This document shows, piece by piece, positions 1-6,931 of a stretch of DNA of 64,000 nt; position 1 is the stretch's first letter; the number at the start of each line of letters is the position of its first letter. Made by a program: the position numbers and the translations under genes. Origin of the DNA: JAWVFM01 sp963843315 (GTDB lineage Bacteria > Actinomycetota > Thermoleophilia > Solirubrobacterales > 70-9); NCBI GenBank assembly GCA_963843315.1, contig CAWJJU010000003.1:186001-250000 (forward strand), given 5' to 3'. The notes beneath the pieces were generated by a model. It did no database searches, was not told the origin of the DNA, and worked only from the letters and a program-made list of their open reading frames with translations.

Positions 1-54
1 GATCCCCTCGATTCGATGGCCGGCAAAGACCGAGCCGACTTCAAGCTCCGCCAC
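1..54 (-). CDS. N-terminus of a probable Ser/Thr protein kinase (cut by window edge)
   Basis: Only the first 18 codons are inside the window. Reading leftwards from a GTG at 54 the peptide is MAELEVGSVFAGHRIEGI. A V-G-S-V-F-A-G-x-R-I-E-G-I opening matches the strand that precedes the glycine-rich loop in actinobacterial PknB-type kinases; that family match is from recall. A GATAAT hexamer (62-67) lies 7 nt before the GTG and overlaps the stop codon of the gene upstream, which suggests an independent leaderless start. No catalytic residues are visible, so the assignment rests on a short stretch and could be wrong. Confidence 0.45.
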   Translation of the reverse strand, partial: MAELEVGSVFAGHRIEGI

Positions 55-62
55 GTGGGCGA

Positions 63-1325
63 TTATCTACGAGCGCCGCTCGCGACGTCAGGGATCTCGT
101 AGCGCAGGGTCGGCGCCGAGGCCGAGGCGGGAGCCGACGGCGCCTTGCCGTGACGGTGGTGGGCCCAGTTGATCATCCGCGGCTTCACCTTGAGCAGGGC
201 CCTCCACGTTGGCGCGTCGAGGATGCCCGATTTGTGGATCCCGTGCCTGCCCTGGAAGCGCTTGAGGGCCTTCGAAGTCGCGACGTTCAGCTTGCCGTTC
301 ACCTTCACGTGGGCGCCCGCGCCGTTCAGGTGCTCCTGCGCCCAGACGACGAGGTCGCCGGTCGCGCGACGGACGAGCGTGGGATAGAGCCTGGCCCGGT
401 GCACCCGGGGCATCGAGGCGAGGTGGTGCTTGCCGATGGCGCGCCAGAGCTTGCCGGGCGTCTCCTGCCAGTCCCACCACGACAGGCCGGACATCCCGTA
501 GGCCTTCGTCTGGCGGCGGAACTGCTTGATCTCCTTGGCGGGCGGGTTCGCGTACGTCTGGCCGAGGGGCTCGATCGGGCGCCCGTAGACCCGGTTGTCC
601 GTGTAGGTGTGCGCCATGCCGGTGGCGACCGAGGTCCCGATCGTGTGCCAGTAGAGCTGCGGCAGGTTCTGCTGCGCGCCCCCTGGGCCCATGAACACCG
701 AGAAGGGGAAGGACGGGTGGTAGTCGACGTAGGGAAAGCTCGCGAGGGCGACTGGGAACGAGCCCCCGACGCGTGAGCGGAGCTTGTGCACGTACGTCGT
801 CGCCTGCGCGTAGCGGCCCTCGTAGTCGGACTCGGCGTCGATCACGAAGCAGTCGGCGCCGTGGCGCGCGGCGGCCGCTCCCGCGCTCGCCTCGCCCTTG
901 GGGTGGTTGCCGTAGACGAACTGCCAGCCGCAGACGTTCAGGCCGGCGTGGTGAAAGCGCTTGACGAGCTTTCCGGTGAACTGGCTCCAGGTGCCGTTGC
1001 CGTCGGCGCTCTTGATGTAGAGGGTCTTGATCCCGTGGCTGTGGGCCTTGTGGATGATCGACCCGACGCGGCCGCCATTCGACGCCCGCATGTACCAGAT
1101 CCACATGCCCTGGCCGGCGAAGACGTGCGCGCCGGCTCCCCCGCCGGAGCCGCCCGTGCCGGTGCCGCCACCCCCGCCGCCGCCGGTGCCGATGCCGCCA
1201 CCGCCGCGCGCGGAGGCGCCGGCGAGGGGCAGGATCAGGGCCAGCGCCGCAATCAGCGCAAGGGCCGCCAAGGGCGCGCGGCGGCGCGCCACGGGGCCGT
1301 GAGGCAAGCTCGGCATCCCCTGCAC
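63..1325 (-). CDS. Secreted glycosidase-like protein with C-terminal peptidoglycan-binding domain
   Basis: 420 residues from a GTG at 1325, with a GGTGAG Shine-Dalgarno about 9 nt upstream; the ATG at codon 4 is an alternative. Residues 1-40 form a signal peptide (RRR, then a hydrophobic Ala/Leu core). Residues 41-66 are an almost pure Gly/Thr/Ser linker. The central region reads like a TIM-barrel glycoside hydrolase of the GH25-like/DUF1906 sort: WIWYMRA near the start, the acidic motif CFVIDAESDYEG, and the late SGLSWWDWQET. Around residues 330-385 there is a typical PG_binding_1 repeat (WAQEHLNGAG ... ALKRFQGRHGI ... TWRALL). It probably acts at the cell wall. Substrate and catalytic activity are not shown by the sequence. 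Confidence 0.7.
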   Translation of the reverse strand: MQGMPSLPHGPVARRRAPLAALALIAALALILPLAGASARGGGGIGTGGGGGGGTGTGGSGGGAGAHVFAGQGMWIWYMRASNGGRVGSIIHKAHSHGIKTLYIKSADGNGTWSQFTGKLVKRFHHAGLNVCGWQFVYGNHPKGEASAGAAAARHGADCFVIDAESDYEGRYAQATTYVHKLRSRVGGSFPVALASFPYVDYHPSFPFSVFMGPGGAQQNLPQLYWHTIGTSVATGMAHTYTDNRVYGRPIEPLGQTYANPPAKEIKQFRRQTKAYGMSGLSWWDWQETPGKLWRAIGKHHLASMPRVHRARLYPTLVRRATGDLVVWAQEHLNGAGAHVKVNGKLNVATSKALKRFQGRHGIHKSGILDAPTWRALLKVKPRMINWAHHRHGKAPSAPASASAPTLRYEIPDVASGARR

Positions 1326-1371
1326 GATGAGCTCACCTTAGAGACTCCTCACGCGATGCTCAAGGTGTTCG

Positions 1372-1403
1372 GCGGGCCTCGCACGCCCTCGTGCGTGGCC
1401 CGC
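1372..1403 (-). terminator. Strong hairpin after the prepilin-like gene
   Basis: Arms GCGGGCC-t-CGCACG and CGTGCG-t-GGCCCGC, 13 paired bases with one T-T mismatch and a 4-nt loop, starting 4 nt beyond the stop codon of the upstream minus-strand gene. There is no U-tract, so it is a factor-dependent or GC-type terminator at best. Confidence 0.5.
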
Positions 1404-1407
1404 TCGC

Positions 1408-2319
1408 CTAGGTCCCCTCGTCCTCGGGATCACGGTAGACGCCCTTTCGCCACGGCGGGTCGATGGCGAAGCGCGTGCGGCGTGCCCGGCGGTCGAGCGA
1501 CTCGATCGGGATGAGCTGCAGCGCGCCTGGGGGCGTCCAGCGCGAGGGCGGGTCGGGGTCGTCCTCGTGGACGTGGCCGGCGTGGCTGCCGCCCGAGACG
1601 TACTCGAGGCCGGTGGCGTCGCCCCAGGCCGAGCGACGGACGAGGCCGGCGTCGGAGAGCCAGCTGCCGACGCCGCCGTCGTAGTTGTAGCCGTGGTGCG
1701 AGCTCGCCCGGTCCTCGGTGCCACCGGGCGTGACGCGCACCTGGAACGACTCCCAGTCGTCCTGGTGGAACCCCACGTCGCCGGGCAGGTCGCGCAGGCT
1801 CGTGGAGTCCTCGTAGTAGAGCCAGTACTGCAGGTAGAGGTTCCCGCTCCGGCCGTCCCCGCAGTCATAACCGGCCCGGCGGGTGGCGCGGATCGCGTCC
1901 GGCCTGCAGTCCACCACGTGGACGAAGGCGGTGGCCGGTTCGCCCGTGTTGCCCGCGGTCACCGCGCCCGAGCGCGGGCCGTTGCCGCACACGGGCCCAC
2001 GGCAGGAGCGAAAGTCGACCGGCAGCGCGCTCGAATCGGCCTCGTAGACCAGCCGGGGAGCGTCCGAGCGCACGATCCTCGCGAGCGCGGAGCCATAGGC
2101 CGCCACCACGGGGTCGATGATCTGCGTCTCGCAGCCGCTGCCCACGCCGGCCGCGCACACGATCTTGGCGGCGATCGCGCGCGCGAGCCCAACGCCGGGG
2201 AGCGCCGCACCGGCGAAGGCGAGGATCGCGAGGAAGGACGCCGCGACCAGCCCGACCAGCCCGACCCACTCCACCGACGACTGCCCTTCCTGACCACGGA
2301 TCGGGTTCGGACAATGCAT
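1408..2319 (-). CDS. Prepilin-like secreted protein with a large C-terminal domain
   Basis: 303 residues. The N-terminus has a type IV prepilin / TadE-Flp-like signal: basic start, then EG|QSSVE with glycine at 12, glutamate at +5 (Glu17), and a hydrophobic helix to about residue 45. Pseudopilins and TadE proteins are usually short. Here more than 230 residues follow, with paired cysteines and a block NLYLQYWLYYEDS ... HQDDWESFQVRV ... GSHAGH that recalls the Vps62/DUF946-type fold (recall only). The ATG at 2319 lies 6 nt after a TAGCGT hexamer (complement of 2326-2331), consistent with leaderless initiation. It could be a pilus-tip or envelope-associated protein; no pilus assembly genes are nearby. 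Confidence 0.6.
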   Translation of the reverse strand: MHCPNPIRGQEGQSSVEWVGLVGLVAASFLAILAFAGAALPGVGLARAIAAKIVCAAGVGSGCETQIIDPVVAAYGSALARIVRSDAPRLVYEADSSALPVDFRSCRGPVCGNGPRSGAVTAGNTGEPATAFVHVVDCRPDAIRATRRAGYDCGDGRSGNLYLQYWLYYEDSTSLRDLPGDVGFHQDDWESFQVRVTPGGTEDRASSHHGYNYDGGVGSWLSDAGLVRRSAWGDATGLEYVSGGSHAGHVHEDDPDPPSRWTPPGALQLIPIESLDRRARRTRFAIDPPWRKGVYRDPEDEGT

Positions 2320-2325
2320 GACCCG

Positions 2326-2378
2326 ACGCTAGGCAGGGCCGGCGCGCGCGTTGCTCGCGCTTCGTCAGGGGTTAGAGT
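2326..2378. promoter_or_regulatory. Divergent leaderless promoter pair
   Basis: Minus-strand -10 TAGCGT (2326-2331) is 6 nt from the ATG at 2319. Plus-strand -10 TAGAGT (2373-2378) is 7 nt from the GTG at 2386. No convincing -35 boxes are seen. The hexamer spacing is the same as at many other gene starts in this window. Confidence 0.5.
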
Positions 2379-2385
2379 CGCCGGC

Positions 2386-2667
2386 GTGGAAGGTCAGCGA
2401 TCACAGACCCCGCCGCCGCTGAAGCCTCTGAAGTCGGGTCAGACGAACTGGCGGCACTGGGCGATCGGAACGGTGGTGGTGCTGCTGATCATCTTCGTCG
2501 CGCAGAACGCGCAGAAGGTGGAGGTCCACTTCTTCTTCGCGAGCACCAACACCCCGCTCATCTTCGCCCTGCTGATCGCCGTCGTCCTGGGGGTCCTGGT
2601 CGGCTGGCTGGTGCCCAGGGTCAGGGCCTCGCGTCACCTCAAGCACGAGGCCGACCCCAAGCCCTGA
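2386..2667 (+). CDS. LapA-domain (DUF1049) small membrane protein
   Basis: 93 residues from GTG 2386. An N-terminal basic/proline segment is followed by two membrane helices: HWAIGTVVVLLIIFVAQNA and LIFALLIAVVLGVLVGWLV. The F-x-A-Q-N-A between them, then VEVHFFFAST, is the hallmark of the LapA/YciS-like DUF1049 fold. E. coli LapA takes part in lipopolysaccharide assembly; in actinobacteria the role is unknown. The frame is open further upstream, but composition and the TAGAGT hexamer 7 nt before the GTG favour this start. A 5-bp CCCCG/CGGGG hairpin directly follows the stop. Confidence 0.75.
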   Translation: MEGQRSQTPPPLKPLKSGQTNWRHWAIGTVVVLLIIFVAQNAQKVEVHFFFASTNTPLIFALLIAVVLGVLVGWLVPRVRASRHLKHEADPKP

Positions 2668-2783
2668 GCGCCCCGGTTGCGGGGAACTACCCACCGCTCC
2701 GCCTGCCGAGCCGTTAGGTTCTGAATCAGCCCCACGGGGCCAGCAGGGCTTCCCTGAAACTTCGACGCACTGGAGGTGCGTAC

Positions 2784-3173
2784 GTGCTGCTCGCAGATAT
2801 CGGATCCGGAGACCTCTTTCTCTCGATCATCGAGATCTTTTTCTTCGTTGCCTACCTGTGGATCCTGATCGCCATCATCGGCGACCTCTTCCGCGACCAC
2901 GAGCTGGGCGGCGGCGCCAAGGCGCTTTGGATCCTCGTGCTGCTGCTCATCCCTCTATTCGGCTCGCTCATCTATCTCATCGCCCGTGGCGAAGGGATGC
3001 GCGACCGCGCCATCAAGGAGCAGGCTGACATGAGGAAGCAAATGGACGCCTACGTCCGCGAGACCGCCGGCACGTCGTCGGCCGACGAGCTCGCCAAGCT
3101 CAGCGACCTGCACGCCAAGGGCACTCTGAGCGACGCGGAGTTCGAGAAGGCCAAGGCCAAGCTCCTGAGCTGA
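2784..3173 (+). CDS. PLDc_N / SHOCT-domain membrane protein
   Basis: 129 residues from GTG 2784, preceded by GGAGG with 7-nt spacing. Residues 10-65 contain two membrane helices around FRDHELGGGAKALWILVLL, the cardiolipin-synthase N-terminal (PLDc_N) pattern without any HKD catalytic domain. The C-terminus (residues about 100-129, ELAKLSDLHAKGTLSDAEFE) is a SHOCT module, a short C-terminal helix pair. Such PLDc_N-SHOCT proteins are common small membrane proteins of actinobacteria without an assigned function. Confidence 0.75.
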   Translation: MLLADIGSGDLFLSIIEIFFFVAYLWILIAIIGDLFRDHELGGGAKALWILVLLLIPLFGSLIYLIARGEGMRDRAIKEQADMRKQMDAYVRETAGTSSADELAKLSDLHAKGTLSDAEFEKAKAKLLS

Positions 3174-3186
3174 GCCGCCCGCGGAG

Positions 3187-3894
3187 CTATGGGCGGCGCA
3201 GGACCATCAGGTCCTGAAACGAGGCGCATCCCTCGGCCGCCCACTCCCCCGTGGCCCACGACCCGAACAGGATCGGCTCGGCGACCTCGAGGCCGGCGTC
3301 CCGAGCCATCGCGCGGGCGGCAGCGGCCTCGTAGCCGATGGCGCGCTCGGGATAGCGAGCGTCGTGGCCCACGAAGCCGTCACCCCGGTAGTCGAACGAC
3401 TGGAGCGCGTTCGGCCCCGTCCGTGACGCGCCGTCCTCGCCGGTCACGAGGAACCAGGAGACGAGGGCGCGGCCCCCCGGAGCGAGAACGCGCGTCAGCT
3501 CCGCGAGATAGTGCTCCACCTCGGCAGGGCGCATGTGGGTGAAGACCGAGATCGCGAACGCGAACGTCACCGCGCCGTCGCCGGCGGGAAACCGCACCTC
3601 GTCCGGCGCCAGGCGCCCGCGCGGGTTGTACGCGGCGTTGACCGCGTCGAGATGATGAAAGCGGAAGCTGGCGCTCTCCCCCGCGAGGTTCGCCCGGCAC
3701 CAGCGAATCGCCTTCGCGTGCACGTCGAAGCCGTCGTAGGAGCCGGGCGGCTCGAGAAAGCCGAGGAGCGGGACCGCCATCCGCCCGGTCCCGCAGCCGA
3801 CATCGAGGACGCGATCGCTCGGCTGCAGGCCGCAGAGGTCACGGAAGTGACCGAAGAACTCGCGGCCGATCGAGTGGTAGTCGCCCAGCCCCAC
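3187..3894 (-). CDS. Class I SAM-dependent methyltransferase
   Basis: 235 residues from GTG 3894. Motif I is VLDVGCGTGRMAVPL (residues about 29-43), motif II is YDGFDVH, and a post-motif region VTFAFAISVFTHM is followed by EVEHYLAELTRVLAPGGRAL, all standard for Rossmann-fold methyltransferases of the Methyltransf_11/25 type. The substrate is unknown. The frame stays open upstream (DAILGRRAPLTPPRRLHD) up to pntB with no ATG, GTG or TTG, and this stretch looks coding, so the true N-terminus may lie a little upstream with a rare start. It sits 104 nt downstream of pntB on the same strand. Confidence 0.75.
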   Translation of the reverse strand: MGLGDYHSIGREFFGHFRDLCGLQPSDRVLDVGCGTGRMAVPLLGFLEPPGSYDGFDVHAKAIRWCRANLAGESASFRFHHLDAVNAAYNPRGRLAPDEVRFPAGDGAVTFAFAISVFTHMRPAEVEHYLAELTRVLAPGGRALVSWFLVTGEDGASRTGPNALQSFDYRGDGFVGHDARYPERAIGYEAAAARAMARDAGLEVAEPILFGSWATGEWAAEGCASFQDLMVLRRP

Positions 3895-3998
3895 GTCGTG
3901 CAGGCGCCTGGGGGGCGTGAGCGGCGCGCGGCGGCCCAGGATCGCGTCGCGCGCGTCTGCCGCGTAGGCCCGCGCGGTGGAGCGGACGCCGAGGCGTC

Positions 3999-5420
3999 TC
4001 AGAGCTCGGCGACCTCGGAGGCGATGTCCGCCGCCGCCGCCTTGGCGTCGGAGAACAGCATCGAGGTGTTCGGCGCGTAGAAGAGGTCGTTGTCGATGCC
4101 CGCAAAGCCCGGCGAGAGCGAGCGCTTGATGACGATCACCTCGTGGGCCTCGTTGACCTCGATGATGGGCATGCCGGCGATCGGGCTGTCGGGGTCGTCC
4201 TTTGCCGCCGGGTTGGTGACGTCGTTGGCGCCGATCACCACGGCCACGTCGGTCTGCGGCATCTCGGGGTTGATGTCCTCCATCTCACGCAGCTGCTCGT
4301 AGGGCACGTCGGCCTCGGCCAGGAGCACGTTCATGTGCCCGGGCATTCGGCCCGCGACCGGATGGATGGCGTAGTTCACCCGGACGCCCTTCTTCTCGAG
4401 CTCGTTGGCGAGCTCCTTGACGGCGTGCTGAGCCTGGGCGACCGCCATGCCGTACCCGGGCACGAAGACGACGGAGTCCGCGTACGCCAGCTTGATCGCG
4501 GCGTCCTGGGCGCCGATCGAGGTGACCGGACGATCCTCTCCCCCGCCGGCGGCGCCACCCTCGGGCAACGCGCCGAAGCCGGCGAACAGGACGTTTGCCA
4601 CCGAGCGGTTCATGGCGGTCGCCATCTCGAGGGTGAGGATGGTTCCGGACGAGCCGACCAGCGTGCCGGCGACGATCAGGGCGACGTTGTCGAGCGCGAT
4701 TCCCGCGGCCGCCGCCGACAGGCCCGTGAACGCGTTCAGGAGCGAGATCACGACCGGCATGTCGGCGCCCCCGATCGGCAGCACGAACATGTTGCCGAGG
4801 ATGCCCGCCGCGATCAGCACGGCGATGAAGAGTGCCTGCGAGGGCTGCGAGGCATGGTCGATTCCGAGGACGATGCAGCCCGCGACGATGCCCACCAGCA
4901 GCAGCGCGTTGATCACCTGCTGGCCGGGGATCTTTATGGGCTGCCCGGAGATGAGCCCCTGCAGCTTGCCGAAGGCGATGTTCGAGCCCCAGAAGGAGAT
5001 CGAGCCGACCACCATGGAGAAGAGCGTCGGGACGAAGACGTCGAGGGGAATCGCGCCGCCCACCGAGAGGTCGTGGCGGAACTCCGACCAGGCGATGAGC
5101 GCCACGGCGCCGCCGCCCACGCCGTTGTAGAGAGCGACCATCTGGGGCATCTCGGTCATCTGCACGCGCTGCGAGGCCACCACGCCGACCGTGGCGCCGA
5201 TGGCGAGGCCGAGGGCGATCAGCCCCCAGTTGCCGATCCCGTCGAGCAGGAGCGTGGTGACGACCGCGATGAGCATGCCCACCGCGGCGATCTGGTTGCC
5301 CTGCTTCGCCGTGGTCGGGTGGGTGCCGCGGCGGATACCGATGATGAACAGCGAGAAGGAGATGATGTAGAGGACCTGTGTCCCCGCCCCGGTGGGGGCG
5401 AGCACGGCGAGGGGCGTCAC
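3999..5420 (-). CDS. pntB: NAD(P) transhydrogenase subunit beta
   Basis: 473 residues, matching the usual length of PntB. It carries the membrane part of the proton-translocating transhydrogenase (about nine hydrophobic helices in residues 1-260) and the NADP(H)-binding domain III at the C-terminus: VVFVPGYGMAVAQAQHAV, INPEMPQTDVAVVIGANDVTNPA and VIVIKRSLSPGFAGIDN, all signature segments. The enzyme reduces NADP+ with NADH using proton re-entry and so supplies NADPH. The start is GTG 5420, which overlaps the stop of pntAB (GTGA). The longer frame upstream lies inside pntAB and is rejected. Confidence 0.95.
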   Translation of the reverse strand: MTPLAVLAPTGAGTQVLYIISFSLFIIGIRRGTHPTTAKQGNQIAAVGMLIAVVTTLLLDGIGNWGLIALGLAIGATVGVVASQRVQMTEMPQMVALYNGVGGGAVALIAWSEFRHDLSVGGAIPLDVFVPTLFSMVVGSISFWGSNIAFGKLQGLISGQPIKIPGQQVINALLLVGIVAGCIVLGIDHASQPSQALFIAVLIAAGILGNMFVLPIGGADMPVVISLLNAFTGLSAAAAGIALDNVALIVAGTLVGSSGTILTLEMATAMNRSVANVLFAGFGALPEGGAAGGGEDRPVTSIGAQDAAIKLAYADSVVFVPGYGMAVAQAQHAVKELANELEKKGVRVNYAIHPVAGRMPGHMNVLLAEADVPYEQLREMEDINPEMPQTDVAVVIGANDVTNPAAKDDPDSPIAGMPIIEVNEAHEVIVIKRSLSPGFAGIDNDLFYAPNTSMLFSDAKAAAADIASEVAEL

Positions 5421-5722
5421 TTCTCGTCCTCTTCCGGCTGGGGCTTGGGCTTGCGGACGAACATCCCGAGCATGCGGTCGGTGACCATGAAGCCGCCGAC
5501 GATGTTGATCGTTCCGAAGGCGATCGCGATCGTGCCGATGACGTCCTCGAGCGCGTCGTTTGCGAACCCGACCACGATCAGCCCGCCGAGCAGCACGATG
5601 CCGTGGATCGCGTTGGTCTGCGACATCAGCGGCGTGTGCAGCATCGTCGGGACCTTGGAGATGACCTCGAAGCCGACGAAGGCGGCGAGGACGAAGATCG
5701 TGATCTCGGTGATGAGGGTCAT
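5417..5722 (-). CDS. pntAB: NAD(P) transhydrogenase subunit alpha, membrane part
   Basis: 101 residues. It has four hydrophobic segments, including ITIFVLAAFVGFEVISKVP, HTPLMSQTNAIHGIVLLGG and FGTINIVGGFMVTDRML; the H-T-P-L-M-S-x-T-N-A-I-x-G motif is diagnostic of the PntA C-terminal membrane domain when it is a separate subunit. It ends in a charged tail (KPQPEEDEK). The Shine-Dalgarno is AGGTGA just before the ATG and lies within a repeated hairpin element that fills the spacer from pntAA. Translation of pntB is coupled through a GTGA overlap. Confidence 0.95.
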   Translation of the reverse strand: MTLITEITIFVLAAFVGFEVISKVPTMLHTPLMSQTNAIHGIVLLGGLIVVGFANDALEDVIGTIAIAFGTINIVGGFMVTDRMLGMFVRKPKPQPEEDEK

Positions 5723-5782
5723 GAATCACCTGCGGCGGCTACGCCGCCTGACCTGCTGCTTTCGGTGCTAAAGCACCTCATG
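5723..5782. repeat. Two-hairpin repeat element, copy 1 (pntAA-pntAB spacer)
   Basis: On the plus strand: hairpin GGCGGC-tac-GCCGCC (5734-5748), a 15-nt linker ending ACCTGCTGCTTTC (5749-5763), hairpin GGTGC-TAAA-GCACC (5764-5777), then CTCATG. The same architecture with the same linker length recurs at 49089-49150, with compensatory changes in the second hairpin. On the mRNA strand the element runs from the pntAA stop codon to the pntAB ribosome-binding site. Confidence 0.75.
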
Positions 5783-6899
5783 ACACCCCCGCCACCTCTC
5801 GGGCGCGCTCGTTGCGGATCTCGCCCTCGTGCGTGATGCAGGCGCCCGCGACGACCTCGTCGTCGAAGTCGAGCTTCAGCGCGCCCTGATCGTCGACCAG
5901 CAGGCCGAGGAGGTTCTCGATGTTCTTGGCGTAGAGCTGCGAGGAGTGGAAGGCCATCTGGCTCGCCAGGTTGCGCGGTCCGATGACCTTGACGCCGCCC
6001 TCGACCACGGTCTCGCCCGGCTTCGAGAGCTCGCAGTTGCCGCCCGAGTCGGCGGCCATGTCGATGATCACCGAGCCCGGCGCCATGTTGCGCACGGCCT
6101 CGGCCGTGATCAGCAGCGGCGCCGGCCTGCCGGGGATCTGGGCGGTGGTGACGATCACGTCCTGGCGCTTGGCGTTCTCGGCCAGGGCCTCGCGGACCTG
6201 CTCGTTCTCCTCGTCGGTGAGCGGCCGGGCGTAGCCGCCCTCGCCCTCGGCGTCGGGGATGAAGTCGAGCTCGAGCGGGCGCCCGCCGAGGCTCTTGATC
6301 TGCTCCCAGGCGGCGCGCCTGATGTCGAAGCCCGAGACGACGGCACCCAGGCGCTTTGCGGTGGCGATGGCCTGAAGCCCCGCGACGCCCGCGCCCAGGA
6401 CCAGCACCTTCGCCGGGGCGACGGTGCCCGCGGCAGTGGTCATCATCGGGAACAGGCGGCCCGCCTCGCGAGCGGCCATCAGCATCGCGGCGTAGCCGGC
6501 GATGTTGGCCTGCGAGGACAGGGCGTCCATGGACTGGGCCCGCGTGATGCGCGGCACGGTCTCCATCGCGAAGCTCGTCACGCCCGCGCCCGCGAGCGCC
6601 CTGGTGGTCTCGCCGGATGTCAGCGGCGCGAGGTGGCCGATATAGACCTGGCCCTTCGACAGGCGCCCGATCTCGTCCAGAGTCGGCACCGCGACCTTGG
6701 CCACGACCTCGGCCCCCCAGGCGTCGCCGACGGTCGCGCCGGCCTCCGAGTAGGAGTCGTCGGGGTGGCCCGCGCCGGCGCCCGCGCCGGCCTCGACGAC
6801 CACGCCGATCTCCTTGCCGGCGAGCGACTTCACGACATCGGGGACGACCGCCACCCGGCGCTCGCCCTCGGCAGACTCTTTAGGAACCCCGACGTTCAT
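5778..6899 (-). CDS. pntAA: NAD(P) transhydrogenase subunit alpha, NAD-binding part
   Basis: 373 residues. The N-terminus MNVGVPKES..GERRVAVVPD is the alanine dehydrogenase/PntA signature. The Rossmann motif is VLVLGAGVAGLQAIATAKRLGA (GAGVAG at 169-174), followed by the domain-I elements GFDIRRAAWEQIKSLGG and VIVTTAQIPGRPAPLLIT. It is a peripheral subunit that binds NAD(H) and docks on PntB. First gene of the pnt operon; a TAGTCT hexamer (complement of 6916-6921) ends 16 nt before the ATG, so the mRNA leader is probably very short. Confidence 0.95.
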   Translation of the reverse strand: MNVGVPKESAEGERRVAVVPDVVKSLAGKEIGVVVEAGAGAGAGHPDDSYSEAGATVGDAWGAEVVAKVAVPTLDEIGRLSKGQVYIGHLAPLTSGETTRALAGAGVTSFAMETVPRITRAQSMDALSSQANIAGYAAMLMAAREAGRLFPMMTTAAGTVAPAKVLVLGAGVAGLQAIATAKRLGAVVSGFDIRRAAWEQIKSLGGRPLELDFIPDAEGEGGYARPLTDEENEQVREALAENAKRQDVIVTTAQIPGRPAPLLITAEAVRNMAPGSVIIDMAADSGGNCELSKPGETVVEGGVKVIGPRNLASQMAFHSSQLYAKNIENLLGLLVDDQGALKLDFDDEVVAGACITHEGEIRNERAREVAGVS

Positions 6900-6931
6900 C
6901 CCAAGTGGCGGGCGAGACTAGACGAATCCGG

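Noticed and set aside
1567..2385. Upstream extension of the LapA-like frame
   Set aside because: It is antisense to the prepilin-like gene; the TAGAGT hexamer 7 nt before GTG 2386 marks the start.
5384..5400. Short GC-rich inverted matches within pntB and other coding regions
   Set aside because: They lie inside strongly supported coding sequence and follow from codon usage.
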